The notes beneath the pieces were generated by a model. The model was not told the origin of the DNA. It ran no database searches and saw only the letters and a program-made list of their open reading frames with translations. Position numbers and translations under genes: made by a program. Below, in pieces: positions 18,501 through 32,400 of a stretch of 64,000 nucleotides of DNA; within the stretch, counting starts at the first letter, position 1; each line of letters starts with the position of its first letter. The stretch covers positions 1 to 64,000 of the forward strand of contig MBPM02000017.1 of the NCBI GenBank assembly GCA_001695595.3. Direction: 5' to 3'. This DNA is from Plasmopara viticola. Taxonomy: Eukaryota; Oomycota; Peronosporomycetes; Peronosporales; Peronosporaceae.

Positions 18501-21500
18501 TGGTTATGCAAAATTAGAACTTTCTGACAGGGGGTACCCTTGATGCTTTTGAGTAAAACTAATGATACTCTCAGAGCGTCTGATAGGTTCGATTGAGGGC
18601 TCTGGGTGGTTTGTGTGCTTTAGTGTTTTCTACCCATCGATACCATAGGATGGGGCTTGTCAAAATTAGATTTTTTATTTTTTTTCTGTTTCTAATAGTG
18701 TAGGTTTGGGGGCCAATGAGTGTGTATAAAGAGTGGTTAGGTTTGGGTGCAAATGTCGCTTTATCATCATATACTGACACTCACTTATTTTAACGGTTAT
18801 GAGGCTCAAATTTATGCTCCGTGTATGTACACTGCTTTCACGCTCGTAAAACATCAGCGTTGTTATTTAAGTCAACTTGGCTGAGAAACCTGATGGGCAA
18901 GAAGTGAATCCTTTCAATAAGAGAGTCTGATAAATGCTTCGAATACGCCGGGCATTCGATGTTACACTAAAATCGTGTCGACATTACCAACGCTTCGATT
19001 GATGTTATTCTGATAGACATAGCAAAGTTATGCTTGCCTTTTAACTCGTTAATGGTGACTCCAACAGCCATCACCTTCACATTTTTCTCAAAGCAGTCGT
19101 TGCGTGGACGGCTGCAGGTTTCCTAATCGGTATCTTTTCATAGGATAAGTTTTGAGTCGTAGCATATGTGCATGGCTTAAGAAAAATTAGCTCAGAAATT
19201 TGTTTGCTCGAAGCTCCTTAGCTTAGTCTTCGTCTCAGAGAAGGTGCGATACAGAGTCAGCGTAGCTCAATAAGTCATTTTATCCCTCGCTTTGATGTAT
19301 TTGAAGTCTTGCTATATAGCTTTATACGCGTCAGCTTCGCAGTGATTCCTTACTTTCAATTTAGATCTCAAGGAGCGTTAAACAGCAATCAACACCTTTG
19401 AACATCGAAGCGTGGTCTCTTTGAAAAGGACTATTCTTTCTTAGTGAAACGGTCTGTCGCATACTGCGCAATAGGATACAATTTGCAAATTGTTTGTAAC
19501 CAAAGGTTGTTTGGATCGCTAAAACTAGTTGGCTGCATCATCCTCTCAACGTGACGCGTTACCCAAAAAACTTTTTTCTCTTACTTAAGCTTTAAACTTA
19601 ACTCTACAAAAACTAAACGGCCTCCTACTTTTTTGCAGCGAGAAAATTCTACTACTCTTTCCCACCCGGTGGTCCACCGACATTCTGCCTTTGGGTAATG
19701 CAAAGTGGCAAACACTCGCTTATATCTTTGCTTACTAGGGTGTTGAAGCGGCCTCTGACACATGAAGACGTTTGTTAAGATGTAAGACTTATCGTCCAAC
19801 TCGCCGGCCATCTGTTAGGCCTCATCTAAAAAGGCGCAGATGTCTATGTTATTATGGCCAAAGATCCGCCTCTCTTAGGGAGGTCACCAAGATTTTAGAC
19901 GAGGTGGGAGTGGTGAAAAGAGTGACCAAAGTGAGAGGTCATTTTACTTTTAAAGCGACGTCTCTGGCACCACAGGAAAAAGCTTCTTGGCTGGATGCTT
20001 CCCAACCGAAGCAGGCTGTGAGACCGAGCAGCACGCTCACCTGCTTTAAGCACCGCCGAAGCTCTTTGTAGTTCCGCTTCTCGCGTGGCATCTTTCAATA
20101 GCACCTGATTTGAAAGAAATCATTACTCTAGCGCTATCTTACAGCGGCTGTGTGTGTGCGTTAGGTATCGCCTCAAAATTATACAGACCTTCACTTGGCG
20201 TCATTAGAAACACTAAGACAAGAGTGTCCTGCAGCCGAAATGGTACTATATAGCTCTGTTATCGCCACGGTTTATTTACATAGCCAATTTTAATTTTGGA
20301 TGAAAGTTCACGTTATTACAACTCAAAACCCAAACACCTTTGGCCAAGGGACTTACCGTCCCTGAGCAGATTATGTAGCTTGCAACTCTGGTGATCTCGG
20401 AGACAACTCAACTTTGAAATGTCTCATCTCCGTCATAATGCCACACCAGCCTCTGAGAATTCAAGATTCGATCGCGGGTAAGAAGCTTCATCCAAAACGA
20501 TCACAGCTTACATAAAAGCGCTCTTTTTTTCGGATTAAAGCGGGCTTCGGGCTGCCATGTTTTTCAGAAGAAAGAGCTCTTATGAGCGGATAACCGCGTC
20601 ACCTCACAGATATTTCTAGCGCGCCTCTAATGAACTACACACTCCACATGAAGGTATCGCTGATATTGACCGTTAGAGATCAATAAAGGACACTGCTGCT
20701 GCATCGGCTTTGTAGCTTTTCTATCAAAAGCAGCAGCTCCTGCGCAACCGTGGGTACAAGCTTGAAATTGCTCTCCTAGCGGTCAGGCCACCCTTTTTTT
20801 GGGGTGACGCTCGACCTTTTGAGCCCCTTTACAAGTAAAACGACTCTTCTATCATTGCAATAGAGACTTTAGCAATTACATTGTCCACCGAGCGTCGTGG
20901 CACAGGGTATCTTAGAACTATTAAAAAGTCGATTTCCTTTGCAGCAATTTTCATACTTTGTCGGCCGCTCAATGCGAATATTTTTTCGGCTCCTCAGCCT
21001 TGGATAGTGCTGCCAGCCACTGTCTGTATCCACTATACTCGCGAGGTCGAGCGCAGAAATTTTGCCTAGGGATGTGCCTCAGACTCAGGTGGGGCTCGAG
21101 GTGTTTAGACAAAAATTCCGACTTAGAACTCCTCACTTGAATTTTCAGGTGTATTAGCACCGTCGTTGGAAAAGCGATGGTGCACGCTGATCCATAATTT
21201 TTCAGGACTGTGGTAGGTCTAAAACAACGTGTTCTATTATGTTTAAAAAGCAAGAATTTCACTTTCAAGCGGTAGACTTCTTGCATCTAACGTTGTCATT
21301 TTCACCTCAGGAACGACATTCTAGAGCCCTCTGTCGTAGATGTCCGAGGGCTACTTTTGCTTATATTAGGCGGATGCCATCATATCTCTTGCTCTACTAT
21401 TTATATTCAGCCGACTTTTTGCGAGTTTAGATGGCTGTTACTGCTACAAATCTAGTCTCTCATTGGGGAGACCAGTTTCTCAATATAAGAGACACTTTCG

Positions 21501-24500
21501 TCATCAATGGTGAATGATGACCAAACAGACCGTAAAGAAGGTAAACTATTCAGCTATCTATGGGGAGCTTATTGGCCCACAATTTGGCGCCTCGGCGCAC
21601 ATTGTGTGCAGTGTGTCTTCTGGGACACAATTGACTCTTTCCGGTAAACCACCCTAATATGGAGGATCTGGTAGGGACATCGGTAACCGAGTATACAGTA
21701 GCTGTAATGAAGTTTGCCAAAATGCAGCGGTAAACGGCTGGTCGCAATCCGACAATTGAAATGTCACAATACTTGAGTATTGTATCTTTCAAAAGACTTG
21801 CATTTTTTCAATCATTTTGGTCGGAACGGTGTAGCACAAGGCAGGGGGGGGGTAGCTACAGGCGCTCCCAATTTTTTATGAAATGACAGAGTTAAAGGAG
21901 GAGTATTTACTCCTCCCTTAACTCTGTTCGCGGAATGTACTTTATATATATACCACAAAAACTTAGAGCCGAGAATTTTTACTCGAAACTTTACCAGTGT
22001 GTACATTATGACATCTGCAATCTGGCTCATCTCGTCCTTTTGTGAGTGGATGACCGTGAATTGTCGCGAATCGGTCGCAACTAACATTAAAGTACAACCT
22101 TGAGCCAGGTCCATGACAGTGAAAGCTGAGCACCCTTGCATCTTGTCAAAAGTTTATTGATAAGCAAAAGCAGAATCTGTGGGACTCGTGTACATCCCGA
22201 AAATCAATTTCTTAGCGTGTAAGATAACTGGACAACGTTCGTCTCTATAGGTTTCAATAACGAGCAAATTTTAAGATTTAGTCAAAAATCGAGGTTTCTG
22301 GTGCTTCTACTACTGCATCTATCGATATTTATTGTCTCTTTAAAACGTGACTGTAGCGTTTGAAATACATACTCGATAGGTGTGACGAGCCAATTCTTGA
22401 TATTCAAGGCTACTTTCCTGTCAGATGAAATTGTGGCCTCTGGTGGTTTTTTGGAGAGGTATTTAGTAGAAATAAAGTCCTGCTAAGATTTTTTTTAGGG
22501 TTTTGGCGGATGCAATCACATCCTTGTCTTGCTGATAACTTTCAGCCGACTTATCACGAGGTCAGAAAAGTCAATATTCGAAGGCTGAGAAGAAGAGGAA
22601 TCTATCATCTCCGAGACTAATTTCGATTAATTCGAGCTTTTATAAGCAAGGTAATTTATATAGAAAGTTTGAAGCTTAAGGATGCGTAAATTGTGCTGTT
22701 GAGCGCAAACATAACAAGCTTAACGATATCCAAGTGTGGCGTCTCAGCGCACACACTGCGCTGTGTACACGCTCGAACATTTTTATCTGACCACCTGCCT
22801 GTGGACAAATTGCAACCAAGCTGTCAAGCCGCATTGGGGGAATGCAAGCATTGTTCGTCGTTATTGTGTTCTTAAGGAGCTATAACATCCATAAGTAGTC
22901 TTTCTGTTTGCTGTCCATCTATACTGGTGCCAAATGCATTGCCTTGCTTAGGCAGCGCTACGCTCGTGTTGCCATTTGTATCCAGCAAGCCAACAGCAAA
23001 TTGAAGGCTTATGGAGTCGATAAAGGTCGGTTCGTATTGGCAGGTACTGTAAAGAAGCCGATCGTATGTAGACTACCTCAAATCTGGTATACAACGGCAG
23101 CACGTTGGGTTTTCTAGGCTTGTCATCAGCACGAAAATTTAATTAGCAAACCATCTCACCATTTTTTTAATGGGACGAGTCTACCGATGTAAATCAACCA
23201 CAAATGGCTAAAAGCCCAAAAATACTTGTTTAAGCTAGAGCACCAAAAGAACTTGTCATAAACAAAATGCTTCAGTTCAACAGTCTAATACCGCCTGGAC
23301 TGGAATGAGATGACGCACTAACGTCCGTCCTCAACAAGCTCCAAATACCGTGAGACCGATGGCACACCCATAATTGTCGCAAACAACGCTCTCATCTAGC
23401 ACAAACAGGACTAGATCTTGGTGAAGTTTTTTCTTGTAGCTATTCGAAGCATCCAAATCCGGGTCCTCCCAGCACCACCCAATGTCATTTCTCAATTGAT
23501 CTGACGAAGGCTTTGCAAGAGCCGCATAGCTATCACTGTGCTGAACAGACAAAATGCAAGAAGTTCAAGCAGACGCCGAGAAAAAGAATGTTGCCTTATC
23601 TTGGCTTTCGCCACAATTATATAAGATTCAAAGGAAGTGGTTAGACCGCTGCTGCTTTCAAAGCAGCCGAGGGCTTCTATTCACATCGCAGAATAGATTT
23701 TATCGAGGCCGGCATAGAGCTTACGGTCAAAATCTTACTTCACGTGATCTTGTTCAAAACAATTGCTAAACTTAACAATTGAACGTCGCCGAGGAGTTTG
23801 ATAGCCGATCTTAAGCACCACTATTCGCTTTAATAAACATCCTATTACGTGTTTAAGCCGTAATGAGAAGTTTATCCAACTCCCTCATTCAAAATTTGGT
23901 AGTAATTATTTATGCGCTGTTCAAATATCAATGTCTTGGATCGGGTGTTTGTACAGACAATGCTGCCTTGTCATGAATTTGTTATGCACGAGCTAGTCAT
24001 CACTTTGATTTGGTTCTCGCTTCCAGAAAGTCGGTAACGAGTGCAACGATTAGTATGTGTCATTCTTTGCCTTTTCGGCGATGAAGACACAAATGAGCTT
24101 ATATTGCTTTCGTAGAAGCTGCCATTTTCTTGCTACATTTTTATGTGTCTGGCTCAAGGATAATCTCATACCTAAACTATTTGTCGAGAAGGAGTCGGAT
24201 GACAGCTTTTCGAACATCACATCTGAGGATTCCTTGAATAACGAAAAAAATAGATCATTGGGACCTTTTAAAAATCCAAGCCGACACCAAAATCTTTGCG
24301 TGGTCTACTCTTCCTGTTAATTATGTCTCTTTATCAGGTGCAGAATCATTTGTGACAGCTAGGAGTATTGCCTCTTCACTCTTTCTTAGCAAAACTACGC
24401 TAGCCATATGCCGTGCGGGCCTAAGTTTTTTGTTTGCTTTTTGCTTGCGAAACATTTTTGCTCGCTGTTGGTGGCTCTTTATTTTACTACCTATGGAACT

Positions 24501-26128
24501 ATGCTCACCACATATAACACGCTATACTGCTGCTGGTGGAATCTGGCCACCCGCTGAGATAGTAGATCAAAGACGTCAACACATTTGTCTTTAGATAAGA
24601 TGGTATCTTTGGTACTATCCACATCCGAACCCGGTCTACACCTACACGACTTACTCACAAAGAAGCAATGCGCACAACAGCAGTGTGCATATGTCACATC
24701 AAAGCTTCGCTGCACAGAAGTGAGAGAATTCCAGCCACTTAAATGCCTATCGCGCCAGGTCAAAAATGCCCAAAAATGTGATTTCTGTGTATAATAGGGA
24801 CACGAAATGAATTGCGCGGTAATCATCCTAAGATCTCGCAGCGAGCACTATATCAACTGAAAACTACAGTTGAATCAAAACTGCCTCCTTGATGTGGCTC
24901 TCCCTATAGCAGTCTGTCATTCTATTTGAGTTGATTTTGATTGCTTGCCGAAGTGCAATTCTTTGCGGCGTGCAGGATAATCTTAAAATTGGAATGGGTT
25001 TTCGAATCCCCGTATATTTGCTCTTACAACCAGCAGCGGGACGAACGTAAACTTCCTCGCTCCCTAAGGGAAAAGGTTCGTGTTTTTAATCTACCACAGT
25101 CAAAGAAGTGGATATTGGTTTGCTAAAAACAGTTAAGTTTGTTTAGCGTTGGCCAGTCTACTGATACCATCCTACAGGACGGGATTTTGCCTACCTAAAG
25201 TTTTCCAGAGAACTAATTCTATTTGTGATCTTCTTCTAAATGTCAAATGATCAAGGAACGCTCTTTCATAGTTGCGGCCTGCAGTTTAATAGGTTGAATT
25301 TGTGGCGATAAAACCGTCACTTTATCTTGCTCAGGAAACGGTGTATAATAGTGAAGGTCAACATCGTACTCTTGAGCGGTTGCGGATCGTCGGATAAAAA
25401 CCTGCTGTGTGCACGATGCAAAGAGTCGAGATTTGATGTTCCTACAACATAATTGCCTTTTTAAGGACACAAGACAGTCCAGCAAAGTTTTTTTTCGGGT
25501 GACAACCCAGCTTTTGGCCGATTATTAACTAAGAGAATGCAACCACCACGCTCACCGGATCATTCTCTATCGAGTAATCACATCTACATCCTTGGATCCG
25601 ATTCCGAGTAGTGCAAATTGCTCGCCCGATGGATGAGAGAAGGTAGTTGTATCTATCCGAGAATCTTTGCGACGGTAAAGTAGGCATTTAACATAAGCTC
25701 CACAAGGGCTCCACACAAATCGTTCCGCAGGAAATACTTGCAGTAATGTATGCGATCTTTTGGTGAGCGATGTCCCTCTATTTTTGGTCTTAAAAGATCG
25801 CGGTGTGTTCTAGAATGCAGCTTAATATAAACGTGTAGATGTGTTTCTCGTCTGACGCTTTCTTTGTTAATTAATTTACATTATGTATTACCAATCTTTT
25901 CATTTTATTTGTAATGTCTTTATTTAATATAATATCCACCGGGTGCTTGATGGGCACGAAGAGCTATCAAAGTCTCATGATTCCACTTCAATAAGCCACT
26001 CGTTAGCATAAGATCTAGGCTTTTGTGCAACTACTCATTTTATCCTTCCTCTAAAGTCTTGTAGTTCATCAAATAGATAAGGCGAAAGTGCTTTACATCA
26101 CTTCTGACTCTGATACAAGAATTTGGCG
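18501..26128. other. Gene-poor DNA with old diverged repeats
   Basis: No frame above 111 codons and no recognisable domain in about 7.6 kb. Several pieces recur in diverged form inside the stretch (for example 21372-21430 with 22506-22565, and 21585-21625 with 22737-22775, both about 1.14 kb apart) or elsewhere in the window (20085-20240 with 45155-45325; 20728-20790 with 45688-45760 and 57450-57520). This points to decayed transposable elements. No protein of a transposon could be named. Confidence 0.6.
21887..21926. repeat. 19-bp-arm palindrome
   Basis: The left arm 21887-21905 starts CAGAGTTAAAGG, the loop is TT, and the right arm 21908-21926 ends TTAACTCTG. Eighteen of nineteen arm positions pair. 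It sits in non-coding DNA just after a run of nine G. It could be a tiny foldback element or a small-RNA precursor. Confidence 0.85.
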
Positions 26129-26458
26129 ATGACCGAACAGGGCTGCAAGTCGACCGGGCAATTTAACAAAACCATCAAAAATATTTATTCTTCATTTAAG
26201 AATGCATCCGGATCGAAAACGACCTCTGCGCTAAAGGTTGCGCCTACATATAAAGCTTCGTTTCAAGTGAAAAGAGCGGAAGTGAACAGCTCAATAAAGA
26301 GTCACTTGGACAAGATAGGCTCTGGAGAAACCTCTCTTTTCGTCGCAGCAAGAAACGCGTTTCTACCATTTTTTTCTGATGGCTCACAAAATACTTTGTC
26401 TGTAGACAGTGTGGTGTCCAGAGACCCACCATCAAAGATCCATCGGATTGAGATGTGA
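26129..26458 (+). CDS. Hypothetical 109-residue frame, uncertain
   Basis: An ATG at 26129 opens 109 codons rich in Ser, Lys and Thr. There is no signal peptide, no membrane segment and no known motif. Its composition is protein-like, but it stands alone in gene-poor DNA. It may be a remnant or chance. Confidence 0.2.
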   Translation: MTEQGCKSTGQFNKTIKNIYSSFKNASGSKTTSALKVAPTYKASFQVKRAEVNSSIKSHLDKIGSGETSLFVAARNAFLPFFSDGSQNTLSVDSVVSRDPPSKIHRIEM

Positions 26459-27595
26459 GGCTCATGATCGACCTCGTGCCAGGCATGTTAACAGGCAATG
26501 GTAGCTGCTGTAAATGTGATGTGAGCTTTTTGATGCCTTTTTCGCTAAAAAGGCAAAGAGTGACATTTTTTTGCATACGTCAAAATACCTTTTTATAACA
26601 CCAAACCTGATGTATGAGCTCCCACATGTGCTTCTGAAAATCAAACATGACTCCCCATATGCTTCTGAAAACTAAACATGACTCCCCCTGTTAAAAAAAT
26701 TAGCGAGAGTAGCGACTACTCCGTGCTTGTAATAAGTTGAGTAAGACCCATCCCAGAAAGGAAAAGTTGTTTGACAACAGCTTCGTGCAAATTGGTAAAT
26801 GGCTGAATCACATAAAGTAAGGTTTTTCCATAAGGACCGATATTTTTTTTACCATATTGACAGTACGGCTTTGCGGCAGGAAAGATCTAGGTCCTCGACT
26901 AAACTGTAAGCAGTTAGGAAGTATTTTGGTCTAATTATCAATTTCTCGGGCAACGCAAACATTAGATGCGGGAAGGTGAAGCGATCCTCCTTGGAACCCT
27001 TTGGAGAATCTGGATCGACAATTTACTCGCATAGGCGTGCAGGAGAGATTTATAATTTACAAGGAACATTTGCTCCTCTCCGAGTTTGAAGAGACCATGT
27101 GTGCAATATTTTGGACAGTTTTGTATTTAGATCCTATCTCTGATTCTCGATCAGACCATGATGCACTGGTGCACTTATGGCAGGGACGTATAAAATTAAG
27201 TGCACCACACATAAAAGTTCGGCTTAATGTAACGGACGGTGTAGCATTGTGTTACGGCCTTGCTTCATCGATGGTACGCGATATGACGTATCGGCACAAT
27301 TAGTGAGCAGATTTTTCAATGGGCTTTGAGATCATTTTGCGTCAGTCCCAATCCGAAATAAAGTTGATTTTCGACCCCACACGAAACAATCAGTAACACC
27401 ATCTGGTGCAGTAAGTCGCTAACTATGCTCCACCGGTGCCTTTCCGAGAAGAGTCGATCTTTCAAGCTCGATCTTCTCCTTCCACGGTTTAAAGCGTGCG
27501 TGTGACTTTGTGTCGAGCAAAAGAACTGACTTTCTTCGTTAACAGTGGCAAGATCGAACAATGCCTGACAAAACTTAGCTTCATTCCATAACCTC
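26459..27595. other. Non-coding stretch upstream of the tyrosinase gene
   Basis: Short frames only; the best, 100 codons at 27001-27303 on the plus strand, has no recognisable motif. The last few hundred bases should contain the tyrosinase promoter, but no clear core element was identified. Confidence 0.5.
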
Positions 27596-29272
27596 ATGGC
27601 TCCTTGCCATATCAATTCCACGCTTCTCGCGCATCTTTGTTCTTTCTTGCTATTGGTAGACAAGACCACCGCAAACGTGTGGCCAACAAATGGGGTTTGC
27701 GGCTCTCGTGTACGCTACTCATGGGACACACTCACTGTCAGTGACAAGAAGCTGTACCGCGATGCGATTGCCACTGCAATGAGTACAGGGTACCATGCAC
27801 TCTTTGTGGAGGTGCATTCGGATCGTGACTCGTTTAAAGAAGCGCACAACACGTGTGGAATGATATTTTGGCACCGTCGCTTCCTACTGGCGTATGAAGA
27901 GATGCTGCGTAGCCTCGATACGAGATATTCGTGCATCACTATTCCGTACTGGGACTATTTCGCAGACTACGCCAAATTTCTGACCAGCTTATGCTTCAGT
28001 TTTGAAGAATGTTCGACATTTTTAAAGGATATGGGGGGCAGTAATGGTCCTGTAACGTCGTTATTGATTAACGGAAATGTTGTCAATGGCAACTGTGTCA
28101 ACGGGCTATCCTCACCCTATGCAAATTTCACAACTTTTTGTGAGAAATCAAATGTGAATGGGTTCACATGCTCGGGTTGCATTCCTCGAGGTTCGTGGTC
28201 GGCAAAAAACTTTCCATCGGGTTTCTGTTACTCGTCCCTGGCAAAATATCTCAGTCTACAATTCGGCTATGCGTGGTTTTCTCAAAACATTCACTATGGG
28301 CTACATCAATCGATTCACAATGCTGCCATGGGTGCTTTAGCTGGATTGCCAACCTCTGCAGACCCCATTTTTTATAGCCACCAGTACGTAAACCTTTAAT
28401 TTCTTCTCTTATCATCCCTTTTAATTACTTAGTTACTTCGTATGGACAGCGCGACTGTGGACTTGATTCATCAGCTTTATTTTGACTGTCAGATTGGGAG
28501 ATCGTTGACGGACGTGGAGAAACAAACTGGAAATTACGCTTTCCAGACTTGCGCTCAAGTCGACTACACCGGGGTCCCCCCGACGTCGATGTCGACAATG
28601 ACAATGTACTGGAATGCAGTCGGACAAACCAGAATTCCTGTTGAGAGCCACCCGCGTTTGGGTCAATTCTTTGCTCACCAGCCCAAAGAGTATTGGCGCT
28701 ATGTCAGCGGGACCGACTTGGGCGATTTGTCCTATTCTTATGCTGCAGACAATATCTTTTCTTTGCTAAAACTTCAGGGTTTGGCGTGTCCTAAGAGCCA
28801 CGTGAGGAAGCTAAATGACCGGAATTACGTCAATGTGCCGGTTCTTGCTGACAAGAAAAGGAAGGCCGTCGGACGTAGCTTTAATCTTTACCAGGACATT
28901 TATAAAGCTGCGCTTATGAATACCAGCTCTCGTGTTGAAGCACTTGACCAGGGTGAGACAGTGGATTGCCTTTGGTATGACGAAAATTACGGCGTGGACG
29001 ATTTTAGCCCTGAGTTACGCGAGAATTGGAACCTTCCCAGCACCGCGCATACTTTTTGTTACGATCGTGTGCGTGAAGTGAAAGGTGGTTTGAAAAAAGT
29101 CAAGGTACAACGATGGAGGGAGAAGTACCAATTCCACTACATGGCAATGACGGACGATCAGCTAGCGAGGGCATCGGAAATTACGTCAACGGATGAAGCA
29201 GCGATGATTGATAGTAGTTCAAATTCTTTGGCACTGTCGAATCGACGTCGAGCAGTGAGACGTTCACCTTGA
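27596..29272 (+). CDS. Secreted tyrosinase, two exons
   Basis: Exon 1 is 27596-28383, the intron 28384-28449 (66 bp, GTACGT...ACAG), exon 2 28450-29272, giving 536 residues. The first 26 residues form a signal peptide. Copper site A: His74, His84 in EAHNTCG, and His93 in FWHRR. Copper site B: His237, His241 in HNAAMG, and the His pair at 262-263 in DPIFYSHH, which is completed only by splicing and confirms the intron. Tyrosinases oxidise phenols to quinones; in oomycetes they are secreted and may act on the cell wall, pigments or host phenolics. Many Cys residues in the middle suggest disulfides. It is convergent with the polymerase III gene. Confidence 0.93.
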
Positions 29273-29472
29273 TCGACACGACTACTTGCATCACTTGTTA
29301 AAAGAGGAATCGTGAGCCTGGTGTCTTTAAAGAACAAGACAAATCTCTTTCTTGATTAAATATGTCTGTTTTAGTATCAGTACTTCGTTTTTATAGACAA
29401 CGAATGTCAATTAAGACGTTTTCAACAAGAAAAATACCAAAAAATGTAAAACGCAGTGACGTACGAACCCAT

Positions 29473-32400
29473 TTAATACTCCTTTAGCGTCAATCTCGGC
29501 ACGATGTTCATGGCCTGCAACTCCTGGAAGAGCAGCTTGCATGCATACGGGATTCGAATGCTTACCACCTTTTCCTCTGACTTGCAGTGCTGGCACCATC
29601 CTCCGTAGCCTAACATACGGCAACCCTGGCACACATCCGCGCTGAAAGCATCACTGGAAAGCATGAGTCGTTCCATGAGCAACATACTGGCACCATAGCC
29701 GATCAGACAATCGCGTTCCATCTCACCAAGACGTAAACCACCGTCTCGGGATCGACCTTCAGTCGGCTGTCGAGTCAGAACAGCTCGGGGCCCACGAGCA
29801 CGAGCGTGCATCTTGTCCATCACCATGTGTTTAAGTTTCTGGTAGTAAATTGGCCCCATGAATATGTAGCACTGAATTACCTCGCCCGTTATTCCAGAGG
29901 TAAGATAATCCTTGCCGGCATAGTTAAATCCATTTTGCACAAGTTCCCGTGAGCAATCAAGCACGTGATCAGCCGAGCCATATTTTTCACCAAAAGCCGT
30001 ACCATAAGCACGTCGACCTGTAAGAACACCAGCCTTGCCAGCAATCAACTCGATCATCTTGCCTACCGTCATGCGACTAGGAAAACCATGCGGGTTCATA
30101 ATCAGGTCGGGGCAAATTCCTTGATCATTAAAAGGCATGTCTTCTTGGTTGCGAATTGTACCACACACACCCTTCTGACCGTGACGGCTGCTAAACTTGT
30201 CACCAATTTCGGGGCGACGAGTCTGACGGATAAGTACCTTTACCAAGAAGTGGTTGGCCTCGGATGAAGTAAGGAGCACCTTGTCTACATAAGCTGGAAT
30301 TGGCCCTTTATATGTTGTTGGAGAGGGCGAGTATGTAACGTCCAATGGATCACGTCCATCGACCGAATCGTTAAATTGAGTTGGTTGTTCTTTATTCACC
30401 ATAATGACGCCATTGTGAACAATGCCACCAACACGGCTGATGCCGTCCGCGTCAAGGGACGAGAACTTAGCGGTGCGAAAGCTCGTACTAGCACCGACGG
30501 AAGCACCAAGGCTGTCGAAATCTGGCGGTCCCACGATGCGATCGTACGACCCATTCGCGTACTTTTTAACCATGGTCTGATACTTTTTAAAAACCATGCA
30601 GCGTCCAAAGCCACGATCTAGCGAAGCTTTGTTGAGAACGATGGCATCTTCGATATCGTAGCCAGAATAACTCATAACAGCTACGATAGCGTTCTGTCCT
30701 GCCGGCACACGGTCGAAGTTTACAAGATCCAACACACGAGTTTTCACCATCGGCATCTGCGGATAAACCATAGTGTAAAGTAGTGTATCGATACGCTCAA
30801 ACTGGTTCATAGCGATTGTACCAATCGCTTGTTTACCCATGGCACATTGATAGGTATTACGTGGAGACTGATTATGGTGAGGATAAGGGATCAAGCCTGA
30901 TACAACACCTAATATCGTTACCGGGTCGATCTCGAGGTGAGTCGTACGATCGCCGATTTCGCTCTCGTGCAAGGCCACAAGACAATTATTCTCCTCATTT
31001 ACGTCCACGTATTCCACGCATCCTTCCACAATAAGGCTGCTAAGGTCGCGTACACCGGCACGCAACTCGTCTAAATGGCGCTGTGTAAGGCGCGTGCGAT
31101 GAGTTAAAGGATCGATGAGCAGCAGAGGGCGACACACACGCCCCCCATCAGAAGCAATGTACACTACGCGCTGCACATCGTGAATCATGACGGAAACGAA
31201 CTCGCCAATGAGACCAGCACGTCGAATACGACGGAGCCGGGTAACAAATGCACGTGGGTTCACATGAGTTCCAATAATTACACCATTTAACATCACCAGA
31301 TAGTTAGACGCGTGGTTGATCTCTTCTCCGGAACTCAAAGAGACGTCGGTCACTCCCAAGTCAAAGCACAGTCGCTTGATTGGAGCCGGTTCTTCGTCAG
31401 ACGTTACATGACACAACAAAGCTAAATTTTTGACTAGACCACAAGCTTCACCTTCAGGTGTATCGGCAGGACACAGCATACCCCACTGAGACGGCTGTAA
31501 TGACCGAGGACCAGATACTTTGCGTGTCTTTTCAAACTGAGACGAAATACGGGTCATCATACCCAGTGCCGACATATACGAGAGGCGCGAAAGTACGTGG
31601 GTAACACCAGCACGATCCATTCGAAAACGCTTCAGCGTCCAATTACCAGTCGATAGTGCGTGGTAGAAACCTTGTGTGATGGTGTCGGTACGAATACACT
31701 TAATGATATCAAATACTGATGCGCGGTTTGGTTTGCTTAGCACCATGTCCGCTTGACGCTTCAAGTCGCTATTAAAGCGCTTAAACAAGTCCTCAAATAG
31801 CAGCGACAGCAATTGGCCTGCCAGCTCGAGACGCTTGTTACCGTAGTAATCTTTGTCATCCAAGCGTGTTCGGTCTTTGTCTGTGAAAAGAATGCGACGT
31901 ACAATATGCGCAACATAAATGCTTTTGAGACGAAAGTTAAAATTCTCGCAAGGGACGTGATTTAGCACCAAGTTGGCCAAAGCTGACCGTGCAGCATCTA
32001 TCAAGCTGCGATCATTCTGCGGTCGTCCACCACCACGATAGCGAACGCCCGCCGCGCCGATCTTCGTGAGTGTGTTCATCTTTGATCCGATTAATTCGAG
32101 TGCTTGATGCTGCGTAAAGACCTTCAAATCCGAGGCTTCTTCGAAGGACGCAGACATTGCATCGCAAATGTCAGGCTCACTGCCCACCAAGCTGACAATC
32201 TCTTGATCACTCTCCAGTCCCATTCCTCGAAATACAATGACAATGGGAAGATCACTACCAAACGAATTGGACTTTAAATAAACACGGCCTTTGTTCAAAA
32301 AGATGTTGGTCCTTGACTTGCGTTCGTGCGTAGAACTAGTGATACTGGCGCACACGTTGTGTTTGCCATCCTCCTCGATGATCACTCGATTTTTTGACAG

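Noticed and set aside
3379..18800. Terminal inverted repeats of the viral element
   Set aside because: Sequences at 3380-3520 and 18420-18800 were compared in inverted orientation; no convincing match was found, so no ends are claimed.
24985..25005. T-loop-like TTCGAATCC suggesting a tRNA
   Set aside because: No acceptor, D or anticodon arms could be built around it.
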